This document shows, piece by piece, positions 40,601 to 49,675 of a stretch of DNA of 59,272 bases (position 1 is its first letter; each line of letters starts with the position of its first letter). Origin of the DNA: Bacteroidales bacterium (GTDB lineage: Bacteria; Bacteroidota; Bacteroidia; Bacteroidales; UBA3824). Below the pieces are notes generated by a model, which saw only the letters and a list, made by a program, of their open reading frames with translations, did no database searches and was not told the DNA's origin. The DNA is taken from positions 1 through 59,272 of the forward strand of contig JAFXZT010000081.1 in the NCBI GenBank assembly GCA_017541145.1. The letters are read 5' to 3'. Made by a program: the position numbers and the translations under genes.

Positions 40601-42789
40601 TAATTGAAGTAACCGGCGGAAGACAATTTCAAGTTGATTTTCCTTATAAGTTTTTCTTCAACGGTTATGATGATCCGTTGACGTATGACGGTTTTCTTGA
40701 CGGATTGAAAGCCGGAGAATATGATTTTTTTGTAGAAGATTATTATAAATGTACGTTGGAAGGCAGTTTTACGATAGAACAGCCTGAAAAATTGGAAATT
40801 TCGTCAATTGATATTGTTAACATCGAAAAATGTCACGGCGATTTAACAGGTTCATTGAAAATAAATTGTAAAGGCGGTGTTGAACCGTTAACTTATTCAA
40901 TTTCAGGTTTAAGTGCTTCAGAATCCAACGAAACGGGAGAGTTTACCGGACTTGGTGCTCACAGTTTTGAAGTTGCGGTAAGAGATGCTAACAATTGTAA
41001 AGTATTTGCTTATCCGGAATTGTCAGAGCCGGAAGCCGTTTCTTATTCTGCAAAACTTGTAAAATCAATACGTTGTCACGACAGCGAATTGGCTGAAATT
41101 GATGTAACAGCAAACGGCGGAACAGGTAATTTTAAATATTCGATTGATAACGGCGAAAATTATGATTACACAGATCCGAAAATTACAGGTTTGGATCGCG
41201 GAACATACAAAGTAAAAGCCATGGATGAAAACGGTTGTACACAAAAATATTGTATTACGATATCCGTTACCAATCCGGAGGAGCTTACAATAGAAGCTGA
41301 GGCTTACGATGTTGTATGTTTTACAGGTAATACCGGAAAAATTATTTCGGCAGGTCACGGCGGTACAAGACCATATTTTTTCTCGCTTGACGGCGGAAAA
41401 TCTTGGCAGCAAAACACCGGACTTTTTAGGGAACTTTCCGACGGTGTTTACAAAGTGATTCTCAAAGACGATAATGATTGTCTTGTAGAATCTGAGGAAC
41501 TTACAATTAACAGACCGGATAATATTGCTAAATTTTCGGTAAGTGTAGACGAAGGATGTTCTCCGTTGAAAATCGTTATTACTCAGGAACATGAAGGTAT
41601 TGCAAATTATAAAATTTCAAACGGAGATTTAATTTATGACCGTACCGAACCGACAGAATATACTTTAGTGAATCCGTTAACAACTACTCAAAAATTCAAA
41701 ATTGAGTCGTCGTTGATGTTGACAACGGGTGCAGGATGTTCGGATACTTCGTCGGCATACGTTACTGTATTTCCTAAGCCAAAAGCGAATTTAGTTATGC
41801 AAACAAATTCAATAGTTTGGCCTGACAATATCGCAAATTTTATCAACCTGACACCGAATATTACAACTGCTCATTGGGATTTTGGCGATGGAACTACATC
41901 AGATGAACTTCATGTAAATAATCATGAGTACGAAACTTGCGGTAGTTACAATATTATATTGCAAGTAAGCGACGGCGTTTGTTCTGACGAGGTAACAGAA
42001 AATTTTGTGATAGAAGGTCGTCCGTTGTATGCTGTTATCAAAACAGATACAGCATCGGGATGTCAACCGGTATCCGTAAAATTCAAAAACGAGTCAGCAA
42101 ATTCTGATTCCTGTATGTGGGATTACGGCGACGGATCTCAGCCGGTTTACAATGTTTGGTCAACAGATCATAAATACGAAGCCGCCGGAGATTATACAGT
42201 TTCGTTGACAATTTATGGTGATTGCGGTGTACAGGCTACTACTACAAAAGTAATTCATGTATACCCGAAACCGACAGCCGGATTTATACAAAATCTTGAT
42301 ACATTGTATGCCGGTCAGGTTTTGAAAGTGGAATCTCAAAATTCGTTGTCCGACCATTGTATTTGGAATTTTGGTGACGGTAAAACAGAAACCGGACGTA
42401 CTGCCGAGCACAAATTTGAGTACGACGGAGTTTACACATTGTCGTTGATTGTAAATACAAGTAATTCTTGTAGTGATACTTCGGAAGTTAAAAATGCAGT
42501 AGTTGTGGTTTCAACACCGATAGTTGTGTTCCCTACAGCTTTTAGTCCGAACGGTGACGGTCTCAACGACGTTTTCAAGCCGATTCACGGAGATGTTGCC
42601 GAGTTCAAAATCGTAATTCTCAATCGTTTGGGCGTTATTGTTTATCGCGGTAACAATATCAACGAAGGTTGGGACGGAACACGAAACGGCAGACCTTGTC
42701 CTCCGGGATTGTATGTTTGGAAATCAACTACCACGCTGAGGGACAAATCTTTTTTCCAACAGCAAGGTCACGTAATACTTTTGAAATAA
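37684..42789 (+). CDS. Giant SprB-repeat/PKD adhesin with T9SS type B sorting domain
   Basis: A 1701-residue secreted protein. After the signal peptide (ending VENVTAQ) comes a MAM-like jelly-roll domain (about 30-195, GFESGLNGWSPVPDGG). Thirteen SprB-type repeats of about 80-85 residues follow (about 200-1280). Each has the pattern V-x-C-x-G-x3-G...GGTxPYxYSxDGG...L-AGxYxxxVxDxxGC...I-xQP. Four PKD-like domains come next (three with W[DN][FY]GDG). A gliding-motility-type C-terminal domain ends the chain (PTAFSPNGDGLNDVFKP ... PCPPGLYVWKST). That domain is the type B signal for the type IX secretion system, so it should be exported and surface-bound or released. SprB is the mobile gliding adhesin of Flavobacterium; adhesion is likely here, gliding is not implied. 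TTG 37672 is in frame but ATG 37684 fits. Confidence 0.92.
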   Translation: MKSTVKNNIFLFFFFLLFVENVTAQVSTYPHTEGFESGLNGWSPVPDGGSVQWKCGTGNSAQHTIQENGTLKILTGPSAAHSGNRFAFVDTYNDRPSKSVEMIKHFNFKDLKNPILSFYLNACFNNGDGAVFHVYAKANGDYYYVDLWRNFENLGEDWVKINVCLDDYAGVEDVILKFSVDKTSDIYSNVAIDDIKIEDFTVDAEVTDVTCYGYEDGEVLVTPHGAGPYYTYSVNNGASFTDPGHNTTSYSFKNLVAKGYPVMIRDVASGCVARNSLVTVVQPAEIELDIEKKDILCYGAKSGEIKIKASESTGNNTPYYYSIDGSYPNEVSDIFKNLTGGNYSVRVRNNKGCLTEPQEVKIGENVLLSIEEVKINNIQKCYGDLTGSVVVSVIFGDNGPIDYSLDGGVTYNNGLNQFSRLAAGTYNLVVKDRNNCTITYGEDVVVTQPDKLIYEETVVTNVEGCSGDRTGALEMKVSGGTQPYYYSLTRGVSFLNSPIFSDLKAGNYVPYVSDGKGCLVVGDEVIISEPEPLAFKSIKSKDVETCFGDETGSIEIVSSGGTGDIQYSLTGDDSNLQSSGSFPTLGAGIYYPFIIDSKGCTKTTSEITISQPTKFEVLTVTPISDANLCYGDAKGQVFAFASGGTSPYYFSVDNFANSVSIDDYTSAAIIGKLAAGDYKLYSKDQNGCSGVTTDFKITQPEELHLTDVEISDVDCYGNKTGSAILTGEGGVTPYSYGYSKSGENYYRYFTNPQIIDMYAGAYDFSIKDNNGCLAFSKGYTIEQPNEFEVTQIRATPVSTCYGDANGGIDIVVKGGTKPYKYSIDGGETFVDDWSFNNLKGAVDGYSVVAKDANGCTFLPVSISISQPTPLEIFGLYYNEVQGCKGSDNGSIVFSGKGGTGKLLYSLDGVNFNNESGEFKNLPAGVYKPSVQDANGCITTRDVDITITEPDKMEITSITTTPVTCNGQSNGEVVIEVTGGRQFQVDFPYKFFFNGYDDPLTYDGFLDGLKAGEYDFFVEDYYKCTLEGSFTIEQPEKLEISSIDIVNIEKCHGDLTGSLKINCKGGVEPLTYSISGLSASESNETGEFTGLGAHSFEVAVRDANNCKVFAYPELSEPEAVSYSAKLVKSIRCHDSELAEIDVTANGGTGNFKYSIDNGENYDYTDPKITGLDRGTYKVKAMDENGCTQKYCITISVTNPEELTIEAEAYDVVCFTGNTGKIISAGHGGTRPYFFSLDGGKSWQQNTGLFRELSDGVYKVILKDDNDCLVESEELTINRPDNIAKFSVSVDEGCSPLKIVITQEHEGIANYKISNGDLIYDRTEPTEYTLVNPLTTTQKFKIESSLMLTTGAGCSDTSSAYVTVFPKPKANLVMQTNSIVWPDNIANFINLTPNITTAHWDFGDGTTSDELHVNNHEYETCGSYNIILQVSDGVCSDEVTENFVIEGRPLYAVIKTDTASGCQPVSVKFKNESANSDSCMWDYGDGSQPVYNVWSTDHKYEAAGDYTVSLTIYGDCGVQATTTKVIHVYPKPTAGFIQNLDTLYAGQVLKVESQNSLSDHCIWNFGDGKTETGRTAEHKFEYDGVYTLSLIVNTSNSCSDTSEVKNAVVVVSTPIVVFPTAFSPNGDGLNDVFKPIHGDVAEFKIVILNRLGVIVYRGNNINEGWDGTRNGRPCPPGLYVWKSTTTLRDKSFFQQQGHVILLK

Positions 42790-42827
42790 ATAACAGTTTA
42801 TAAAATCAACATATTAAAGAAGTTAAA

Positions 42828-43643
42828 ATGAAAATACTATCATTAATTTTATTAGGTTTTACAGCTTTGTTTACTTTATCATGTACATCTACGCACAGCG
42901 ATAACAGAAACCAGGCTGATTCAGTAGCTTATGTTCAACAAGCTACATTCGATAAAGCAAAAGTAATTTTTTATTCATTGCCGTCGCCGGTGGAAACTGC
43001 TGCAATTCTCAATCAGATGAATATCAAGTTCACTGAAGAATTTATCAATCCTTCGGCAAATGCAGAAAAGTATGTAAGTACTTATCAGCAGGCAGTTAAC
43101 GTCGGAATTTATTCGGCTGACATGTGTTTTTGTTCACTTTACGAGCAAAATCATTCAGTGGTGGATTACATCACGGTCTTGAAAAATTTGACAGAAGAAA
43201 TGGGAATCATCGGATTTTTCAACGACAGTACAATTTCTGTAATTCGTACCAAAATGAATGACAAGAGTTTTGTAGTGAAATACCTTTCTGATTCCTACAC
43301 TCAGTATGCCAACATGTTGGAAGAGCAAGAGCGTAACGAGATTGCGGCATTGGTATTGGTGGGCGGCTGGACAGAAAGTTTCTATTTGGCTCTCAACATG
43401 TTGAATACCGCAGAATCCAAACATGAGGATGTTTATGAAATCATCAAATATCAGAAGTTAACATTCAACAATTTGATGGAAATTCTCAACCTTTTCAAAG
43501 GTCAGAGCTACATCAAAGATATTACTTCTCAGATGGAAAAATTGCAAGGAGCATTTCCGCAAATTACAACCGATATTACTACAGCTCAAGAAAACGAACT
43601 TAGAGAAGTTGTAACATCAATAAGGCAAAATTTTGTAAAATAA
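42828..43643 (+). CDS. Lipoprotein of unknown function
   Basis: A 271-residue lipoprotein with signal MKILSLILLGFTALFTLSC. The mature chain is almost all helical and has no strands or repeats. Conserved-looking segments include YSLPSPVETAAILNQMNIKF, YSADMCFCSLYEQ, LVGGWTESFYLALNML and YQKLTFNNLMEILNLFKG. I do not recognise a named family, but the helical exported type is widespread in Bacteroidota. It begins 38 bases after the adhesin stop with no terminator between, so it may be cotranscribed with the T9SS adhesin. Confidence 0.75.
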   Translation: MKILSLILLGFTALFTLSCTSTHSDNRNQADSVAYVQQATFDKAKVIFYSLPSPVETAAILNQMNIKFTEEFINPSANAEKYVSTYQQAVNVGIYSADMCFCSLYEQNHSVVDYITVLKNLTEEMGIIGFFNDSTISVIRTKMNDKSFVVKYLSDSYTQYANMLEEQERNEIAALVLVGGWTESFYLALNMLNTAESKHEDVYEIIKYQKLTFNNLMEILNLFKGQSYIKDITSQMEKLQGAFPQITTDITTAQENELREVVTSIRQNFVK

Positions 43644-43679
43644 ACAATTCATCAACAAAATAACTAATCCTAAAATACA

Positions 43680-44129
43680 ATGAAAAATCTCTTATTTACT
43701 TTCATCGTCTTCATTTTTATGTCAGTGAACGGCGCGACAAATTCATCAGCCCAGTGTTCGGATTTCGCCGACAGTATCGTTTTACCGTTGTTGGACGATT
43801 ATATTGTTAGCGGTCGCTATGCGCAGCAGGTAGTTTCAGAAGGTCAGTCAGTAGAAGTACGCAGAACATTAAGTAAAGGAATTCGCTATCGTTTTGCCGC
43901 TAAGGGTGATCAAAATTTGCCGCAAGATATCGAAATCACTGTAGAAACCGATGATCAGAAACAACTTTATGCCAGCAAAGACCACAATTTCAGTCCGATT
44001 TGGGATTTTGAATGCAAAGAAACTGTACAAGTGGTGATTTTTGTAAGTGTTCCGAATGTTTCGCCTTTGGGAGAACGCCCTAAGGCGGGTTGTGTTTCAC
44101 TTTTGAGCGGTATTAAACCGTTAAAATAA
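43680..44129 (+). CDS. Small secreted protein of unknown function
   Basis: A 149-residue exported protein whose signal peptide (about 1-25) ends in NSSAQ. The mature domain has VEVRRTLSKGIRYRFAAKG, DIEITVETDDQKQLY and KETVQVVIFVSV, a compact beta-sandwich pattern. It contains three cysteines (near residues 26, 114 and 140). No family recognised. It lies 36 bases after the lipoprotein gene, probably in the same transcript. The frame ends at 44129 with SLLSGIKPLK. Confidence 0.7.
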   Translation: MKNLLFTFIVFIFMSVNGATNSSAQCSDFADSIVLPLLDDYIVSGRYAQQVVSEGQSVEVRRTLSKGIRYRFAAKGDQNLPQDIEITVETDDQKQLYASKDHNFSPIWDFECKETVQVVIFVSVPNVSPLGERPKAGCVSLLSGIKPLK

Positions 44130-44239
44130 TTATTTAATATTTTTTTGCATTATAATCAAGATTTTATGATGTAATTTTTGATAATATAGTCACGATTTGC
44201 ACGCCTTTTGTATATTGGTGAAAAAAACACCTAATCACT

Positions 44240-46258
44240 ATGCGCAAGTTGTTGACTATATTATCTTTTATGATAATGCCTATTCTTGCATCGGCTCAAA
44301 ATAATCGCGAAAATGCAGACGACATTATCCGTGAGATTTTGGAGTATGCTGCTGAGGCAGACAACGATATCTCCAATTCTCTCGCCAGAATTAGTAGCGA
44401 GTATTTGACTAATCTTGCCAATTACAAACTCAATATTAATACATGCAGTTTTGCGGATTTACAAAATATACCTTTTTTAACTGATTATCAGATAGAAGAA
44501 ATCCTTAATTACAGAGTAAGTTACGGTCAGTTTTATACATTGGGCGAGCTAAAAGGTTTGGAAACTCTTACTGAAAAAGAAGTTCGTTTCCTACAATTTT
44601 TCCTTTATGTAGGTGACCAAACTTATGTAAACAATCAAGATCAGAAACTTTCACTTCGTGAAGGTACAAATTCCATTACCACTACCACAAAATATATTTT
44701 TGAAAAGCAGGACGGTTATTCGCCGGATTCTACAGGTCAGAAAGCATTTTTGGGCAATCCTTTGGCTTGGTGTATCAAATATCGTTATACCTTGAAAAAC
44801 AAAATTGCGTGGGGTTTTACATCTGAAGTTGATCCCGGTGAATCGCTTTCGTTCGGACACAAAAGATACGGTTTTGACTTTAATTCGGCATTTTTCAGAA
44901 TGCAAAATTACCGTCATTTGGAAAAATTGGTTTTGGGAGATTACATCGTAAAATTCGGTGAAGGCTTGCTCTTTTCCGGTGGATTTTCCATGGGAAAGTT
45001 CTTCTCGTCAGCAAATTACGCCGCTACCGAAAATACGCTTCGTGAATATTCCTCAACCGACGAAAACTGGTTTTATCGCGGTATTGCGGCTTGTTTAATA
45101 TTCAATAGATTGAAAATCACCGCATTGGTAAGTCACAACAAAATGGATGCTTCGTCTACGGATACTACATTTTCATGTTTTAAAGTAGATGGTTACCATC
45201 GTACTGAATCTGAATTAAAAAACAAAGATGCTATACTTCAGGATATCGCGAGTGTACATCTGAGTTATCATTTCGGACAATTGAAATTCTCGTTGGCATC
45301 GCAATATTATCATTATAACAAGACATATTTGCCGGGCGATATGTTGAAATTTGCCAATACAACCGAACTGAAAGACGGTTTTTCTTATTCAGTTGCATAT
45401 CGTTATAGTTCCAGAAAATATTGTTTTCACGGCGAAACAGCTTTGGACAATGCCTTGAATCTCGCTACAATCAATATCATGGAAGTAAAGCCGGTAAACT
45501 CGTTGAAATTCAGTTTCTTGTACAGAAATTATTCGCAGCATTATAATGTTTTGACTGCAAATACTTTCAGCGAAAATACCAAAGTCGGCAACGAGGAAGG
45601 TTTTTATTTCGGTACTGCAATCGAGCCAAACAAATATTTAGTTTTTGAAGGTTGGATCGACATCTTTAAATTTCCTTGGTTGACAACAAATACCAAGATG
45701 CCGACCACGGGTTACGATTATTTTACACAGTTAACATTCATTATATCAAAGAAATACAGCATTTTCTTACGTTATAAATGTAAAGAGAAACAGCTTTCGG
45801 AAGGTCCTGTTGATTTCAAACGTACTCAATACGCACGTTTTACCAACAAGTTTTCACCTAACAAAAATGTTACTTTTACAACTGTGGCTCAGTGGAGTTT
45901 CTACAAAGACGAATCGGTTCGCAACAGAGGTTACCTCATGTATCAAAATGTACAGTTAAAAATCAGAAAACGTCCGTTTATTTTTGCATTCCGTTATGCG
46001 ATTTTCTCTGCGCCCTACGATGCAAGAATTTACGCTTACGAAAATGACGTGATGTATTTCTTCTCGGCTCCGGCGTATTACAACAAGGGTGCGAGATATT
46101 ATGCTGTTGCGGGCTATAATTTCGGTAAAAGAGCAACATTACAGTTCCGACTTTCACGTTGGCAATATTTTGACCGTGAGTCACTTAGCTCGGGAAAATC
46201 ATTTATTGATGAATCTCATAAAACAGAATTGAATATGTTTTTCAGAATTTCTATCTAA
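44240..46258 (+). CDS. Secreted helix-hairpin-helix protein with outer-membrane barrel domain
   Basis: A 672-residue protein with signal MRKLLTILSFMIMPILASAQ. A helical segment with a ComEA-type helix-hairpin-helix follows (about 65-130, LNINTCSFADLQNIPFLTDYQIEEILNYR). Residues about 150-672 are rich in alternating aromatic strands: WCIKYRYTLKNKIAWGFTSE, RHLEKLVLGDYIVKFGEGLL, GYNFGKRATLQFRLSRWQYF. The final strand TELNMFFRISI is barrel-like. DNA-binding ComEA folds usually work on incoming DNA, so a periplasmic DNA-binding plug on an outer-membrane barrel is a possible reading. That is inference; the family is uncharacterised. A 110-base gap separates it from the preceding gene, and the serine hydrolase follows 27 bases after. 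Confidence 0.8.
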   Translation: MRKLLTILSFMIMPILASAQNNRENADDIIREILEYAAEADNDISNSLARISSEYLTNLANYKLNINTCSFADLQNIPFLTDYQIEEILNYRVSYGQFYTLGELKGLETLTEKEVRFLQFFLYVGDQTYVNNQDQKLSLREGTNSITTTTKYIFEKQDGYSPDSTGQKAFLGNPLAWCIKYRYTLKNKIAWGFTSEVDPGESLSFGHKRYGFDFNSAFFRMQNYRHLEKLVLGDYIVKFGEGLLFSGGFSMGKFFSSANYAATENTLREYSSTDENWFYRGIAACLIFNRLKITALVSHNKMDASSTDTTFSCFKVDGYHRTESELKNKDAILQDIASVHLSYHFGQLKFSLASQYYHYNKTYLPGDMLKFANTTELKDGFSYSVAYRYSSRKYCFHGETALDNALNLATINIMEVKPVNSLKFSFLYRNYSQHYNVLTANTFSENTKVGNEEGFYFGTAIEPNKYLVFEGWIDIFKFPWLTTNTKMPTTGYDYFTQLTFIISKKYSIFLRYKCKEKQLSEGPVDFKRTQYARFTNKFSPNKNVTFTTVAQWSFYKDESVRNRGYLMYQNVQLKIRKRPFIFAFRYAIFSAPYDARIYAYENDVMYFFSAPAYYNKGARYYAVAGYNFGKRATLQFRLSRWQYFDRESLSSGKSFIDESHKTELNMFFRISI

Positions 46259-46285
46259 CTTTGTGCGGATTTTTATAAACACACA

Positions 46286-47515
46286 ATGAAGAGATTATTT
46301 TTTTTACTATTAACAATTGTTTCTGTATTCAATTGCTGTACATCGCAAGAGCCAACAACCTTGGTTTACAACAAAGCCGGGATTCCGTTAACCGCCGAAT
46401 TGACTATCGACAGTATTGTAAATGACGCAATTAGCAAGCGAGCCATGCCCGGATGCCGTGTGCTTGCCGTGGTAAAAAATCACGTAGTTTTCAATAAGTC
46501 TTACGGATATTTTACTTACGACAGCATAAAACCTGTTAACGATTCTACACTTTATGATTTAGCATCGGTTACAAAAATAGCCGCTTCGTCGCTTGTGCTG
46601 ATGAAACTTTACGAGGACAAAAAAATCGATCTTGATAAGCCGTTAACATATTATTTTAACGGTATTACAGACAACGGCGCAACTCTTCGTGATGCTTTGG
46701 CTCATCAGGCAGGATTCAAACCTTGGCTTGATATCCGTCGTGCCAACAAAGATTTGTCAAAGTCTTTAATTGATGATCCTATTCGTTACAATCCGCGAAA
46801 AGCTAAAAAACAAATCACAAAATACATCATCAGTCAGCCGCTTGATTCGTGTGGAAGATATTTGTATTCCGATTTGGGATTTTACCTTTATACATTGTTT
46901 CCAAAGAAATATTACAATAAAGATTTTGAAGTTTTTTTGTACGAAAAATTTTACCGTCCGCTTGGTACAAAAATGTATTTCAAGCCGTATTATTATTACG
47001 ACAAACAAAATATTGCACCGACAGAAAATGATACCGTTTGGCGAAAACGCGTTGTTTGCGGATTTGTTCACGACGAAGGAGCTTTTCTTATGGGCGGAGT
47101 TTCGGGTCACGCCGGATTGTTTGCAACTGCCGGAGATATGGCTGTGCTTATGCAAATGCTCTTAAACAAAGGAAGTTACGGCGGTTATCAATATTTAAAG
47201 CCCGAAACTGTAGAATTTTTTACATCGCAAGCTTTTGATAACAATCGACGGGGTTTGGTTTTCGACAAACAATTGTTGGATTTGTCTTTGAATGGAACAC
47301 CTTCTAAATTAGCAAGTTATTCAAGTTACGGACATTCGGGTTTTACAGGAACATTTGCTTGGGCCGATCCTCAAAACGAGTTGATTTTCATTTTTTTATG
47401 CAACAGTACATTCCCGAATCGGTCTACGATGTTGTCTAAATTGGATGTTCGTTCAAAAATTCACGATATATTTTATCATGTAGTTGACAACGGATTGATT
47501 GAATATCGTGATTAA
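46286..47515 (+). CDS. Serine hydrolase, beta-lactamase/esterase family (class C-like)
   Basis: A 409-residue exported enzyme. Its signal ends near FNCCTSQ, perhaps with lipid attachment at one of the cysteines. The beta-lactamase fold has the SxxK nucleophile in LASVTKIAASSLVL, the second motif YSDLGFYLY (Y-x-D in place of Y-x-N) and a third motif at HSGFTGT. MPGCRVLAVVKN near residue 53 is typical of the AmpC/EstB/DD-peptidase group. In many Bacteroidota this domain is fused to a GH3 N-acetylglucosaminidase; here it is free-standing. A peptidoglycan DD-peptidase, esterase or amidase role is possible; true beta-lactamase activity is not implied. Confidence 0.87.
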   Translation: MKRLFFLLLTIVSVFNCCTSQEPTTLVYNKAGIPLTAELTIDSIVNDAISKRAMPGCRVLAVVKNHVVFNKSYGYFTYDSIKPVNDSTLYDLASVTKIAASSLVLMKLYEDKKIDLDKPLTYYFNGITDNGATLRDALAHQAGFKPWLDIRRANKDLSKSLIDDPIRYNPRKAKKQITKYIISQPLDSCGRYLYSDLGFYLYTLFPKKYYNKDFEVFLYEKFYRPLGTKMYFKPYYYYDKQNIAPTENDTVWRKRVVCGFVHDEGAFLMGGVSGHAGLFATAGDMAVLMQMLLNKGSYGGYQYLKPETVEFFTSQAFDNNRRGLVFDKQLLDLSLNGTPSKLASYSSYGHSGFTGTFAWADPQNELIFIFLCNSTFPNRSTMLSKLDVRSKIHDIFYHVVDNGLIEYRD

Positions 47516-47531
47516 TTTTTTAAGATAAAAA

Positions 47532-47564
47532 TTCGTTATCTCTCAAAATTTATATCTACTTTTG
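47532..47564 (+). promoter_or_regulatory. Promoter of guaA
   Basis: TTCG (47532-47535), 21 bases, TACTTTTG (47557-47564). Initiation near 47571 gives a very short leader of about 16 bases. No riboswitch-like structure fits. Confidence 0.55.
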
Positions 47565-47586
47565 TGACTATAAAAAAAATCTGAAG

Positions 47587-49140
47587 ATGCAACAAAAAAT
47601 ATTAATCCTTGATTTCGGTTCGCAGACCACACAGCTTATAGGACGCCGTGTTCGCGAGCTCGATACATTTTGCGAAATTGTTCCTTACAATAAATTTCCA
47701 AAAGACGACAAATCAATTATAGGTGTAATTCTCAGTGGTTCACCGTTTAGTGTGTACGACAAAGAATCTTTTAAAATCGATTTAGATGAAATTCGTGGCA
47801 AATATCCTATACTTGGAATATGTTACGGAGCTCAGTTTATTTCGTACACCTTGGGCGGAAATGTAGAGCCGGCCGGAAGTCGTGAATACGGTCGTCAAAA
47901 TTTGGGTTTCATCGACAAATCCAACAAACTTTTCAAAGGTTTTGACGACAATTCGCAGGTTTGGATGAGTCACGGCGATACTATTACAAAAATTCCTCAG
48001 GGTTTCAAAGTAATTGCATCTACCGAATCTGTAGAAAATGCGGCATATTATTCTGAAAAAGATAACATCTGGGGCGTACAGTTTCATCCCGAAGTGTTCC
48101 ACTCATTGCAAGGTACATTGTTGTTAAAGAACTTTGTAGTAGATATTTGCGGTGGCAAACAAGATTGGAGTGCAGCATCATTTATCGATACTACGGTTGC
48201 AGAATTGAAATCTCAGCTCGGAAACGACAAAGTAGTTCTCGGATTGAGCGGCGGAGTAGACTCCAGTGTTGCGGCTGTATTGCTCAACAAGGCAATCGGT
48301 AAAAATCTTACTTGTATTTTTGTTAACAACGGTTTGCTTCGTAAAAACGAATTTACCGATGTACTTCGTGATTATGAATGTCTTGGACTTAATGTAATCG
48401 GTGTTGACGCTTCTGAAAAATTCTATTCGGAACTTGCCGGAGTTGAAGAACCGGAAAAGAAACGCAAAATTATCGGAAAAGGTTTTGTGGATGTTTTCAA
48501 TGCCGAAGCCAAAAAAATCAAAGACGTAAAATGGCTTGGTCAAGGTACAATTTATCCCGATAGAATTGAAAGTCTGAATATTACAGGCAAAACAATAAAA
48601 TCGCATCACAACGTTGGCGGACTTCCAAAAGATATGCAATTGCAGCTTTGTGAGCCGTTGAGATGGCTTTTCAAAGACGAAGTTCGCAGAGTTGGACGTC
48701 AACTTGGTATGCCTGAGCATCTTATAAAACGTCATCCGTTCCCAGGTCCCGGTTTGGGCGTAAGAATTTTGGGTGACATCACTCCTGAAAAAGTTAGAGT
48801 ACTTCAGGATGCTGATGATATTTTTATCCGCGGTCTCAAGGAATGGAAGACCAAAGACGCCAACGGAAACGAAGTTTCTTTGTACGATCAAGTTTGGCAA
48901 GCCGGTGTTATCTTGTTGCCTGTTAAGTCGGTAGGCGTAATGGGTGATGAGCGTACATACGAGCGTGCAGTTGCATTGCGTGCCGTTACAAGTGCTGATG
49001 CAATGACTGCCGATTGGGCGCACCTTCCTTACGAATTTCTTGCTAAGGTTTCTAACGATATAATCAACAAAGTAAAAGGTGTAAACCGAGTAGCTTACGA
49101 TATATCTTCAAAACCGCCGGCAACTATTGAGTGGGAATAA
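47587..49140 (+). CDS. guaA: GMP synthase (glutamine-hydrolysing)
   Basis: A 517-residue cytoplasmic enzyme that converts XMP, ATP and glutamine to GMP. The class I amidotransferase domain (1-190) has the nucleophile C79 in GICYGAQ and the His/Glu partners in QFHPEVFHS. The ATP-pyrophosphatase domain (about 200-395) has the P-loop GLSGGVDSS and [14 protein letters not shown]. The dimerisation domain ends in the XMP-binding KPPATIEWE. All motifs are present and the length is normal. It stands alone between its promoter and a strong terminator. Confidence 0.97.
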   Translation: MQQKILILDFGSQTTQLIGRRVRELDTFCEIVPYNKFPKDDKSIIGVILSGSPFSVYDKESFKIDLDEIRGKYPILGICYGAQFISYTLGGNVEPAGSREYGRQNLGFIDKSNKLFKGFDDNSQVWMSHGDTITKIPQGFKVIASTESVENAAYYSEKDNIWGVQFHPEVFHSLQGTLLLKNFVVDICGGKQDWSAASFIDTTVAELKSQLGNDKVVLGLSGGVDSSVAAVLLNKAIGKNLTCIFVNNGLLRKNEFTDVLRDYECLGLNVIGVDASEKFYSELAGVEEPEKKRKIIGKGFVDVFNAEAKKIKDVKWLGQGTIYPDRIESLNITGKTIKSHHNVGGLPKDMQLQLCEPLRWLFKDEVRRVGRQLGMPEHLIKRHPFPGPGLGVRILGDITPEKVRVLQDADDIFIRGLKEWKTKDANGNEVSLYDQVWQAGVILLPVKSVGVMGDERTYERAVALRAVTSADAMTADWAHLPYEFLAKVSNDIINKVKGVNRVAYDISSKPPATIEWE

Positions 49141-49165
49141 TCAAAAAAAACATAAAAAAACAGTT

Positions 49166-49193
49166 GAGCCGCATTTTTTGCGGCTCTTTTTTT
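49166..49193 (+). terminator. Terminator of guaA
   Basis: GAGCCGCA (49166-49173) pairs with TGCGGCTC (49179-49186), followed by seven T to 49193, 26 bases past the stop. Confidence 0.9.
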
Positions 49194-49350
49194 AGTCAGA
49201 TATACATAAATTGGCTAAAAAATTTGTTATTTGAAGTTTAGCAAAACACTTAAATAGAAATCTTTTTGGTATTTTTTTTGTAAATAAATATAGTAAGGAT
49301 TACTTTTAAGAAAAAAATCAAATTTTTTGCAAATAAATGTTTAAGAAATA

Positions 49351-49381
49351 TTTGTTTTTATCAAAGTAATTTCTACTTTTG
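49351..49381 (+). promoter_or_regulatory. Promoter of the XRE regulator
   Basis: TTTG (49351-49354), 19 bases, TACTTTTG (49374-49381), a near-consensus promoter. Initiation is near 49388 with a leader of about 30 bases. Confidence 0.7.
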
Positions 49382-49417
49382 TCTATACAAATTTTTACTA
49401 ATTAAACACGTATAAAA

Positions 49418-49621
49418 ATGGAGAATACAATTAGAGTAGAACGTGCAATTGTTAGAATTACACAAGCACAATTGGCCGACAGAATCGGCGTTTCCCGTCA
49501 AACTATTCACGCAGTAGAGACCGGTAAGTTTGTACCGTCAACCGTTTTAGCATTGAAAATCGCGAGATATTTCAAGAAAAATGTTGAGGACATCTTTACT
49601 CTCGAAGAATCTGATTTGTAA
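49418..49621 (+). CDS. Small XRE-family helix-turn-helix regulator
   Basis: A 67-residue protein that is almost only a lambda-repressor-type HTH: RITQAQLADRIGVSRQTIHAVETGKFVPSTVLALKIARYF. The tail KKNVEDIFTLEE is typical of the YozG/PbsX-like short XRE proteins. It should bind operators as a dimer, in the cytoplasm. It has its own near-consensus promoter. The terminator behind it is shared with the convergent pflB gene. No effector domain exists, so regulation is probably by abundance or by a partner. Its target cannot be read from the sequence. Confidence 0.87.
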   Translation: MENTIRVERAIVRITQAQLADRIGVSRQTIHAVETGKFVPSTVLALKIARYFKKNVEDIFTLEESDL

Positions 49622-49675
49622 GCGGATTCCAAAGGATTTTATGACAATCTTAAAATCTCTTGACTAAAAAAAAAT

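Noticed and set aside
38280-41550. Tandem DNA repeats in the adhesin gene as a CRISPR or minisatellite
   Set aside because: The repeats are protein-level SprB units of about 80 residues, strongly diverged at DNA level; there are no constant repeats with unique spacers anywhere in the window.
48178-49023. 281-codon frame antisense to guaA
   Set aside because: It lies wholly inside a conserved gene and its Cys/Phe/Asn-rich translation resembles no protein.
47587-49140. Purine riboswitch in front of guaA
   Set aside because: The predicted leader is only about 16 bases and shows no aptamer-like pairing.
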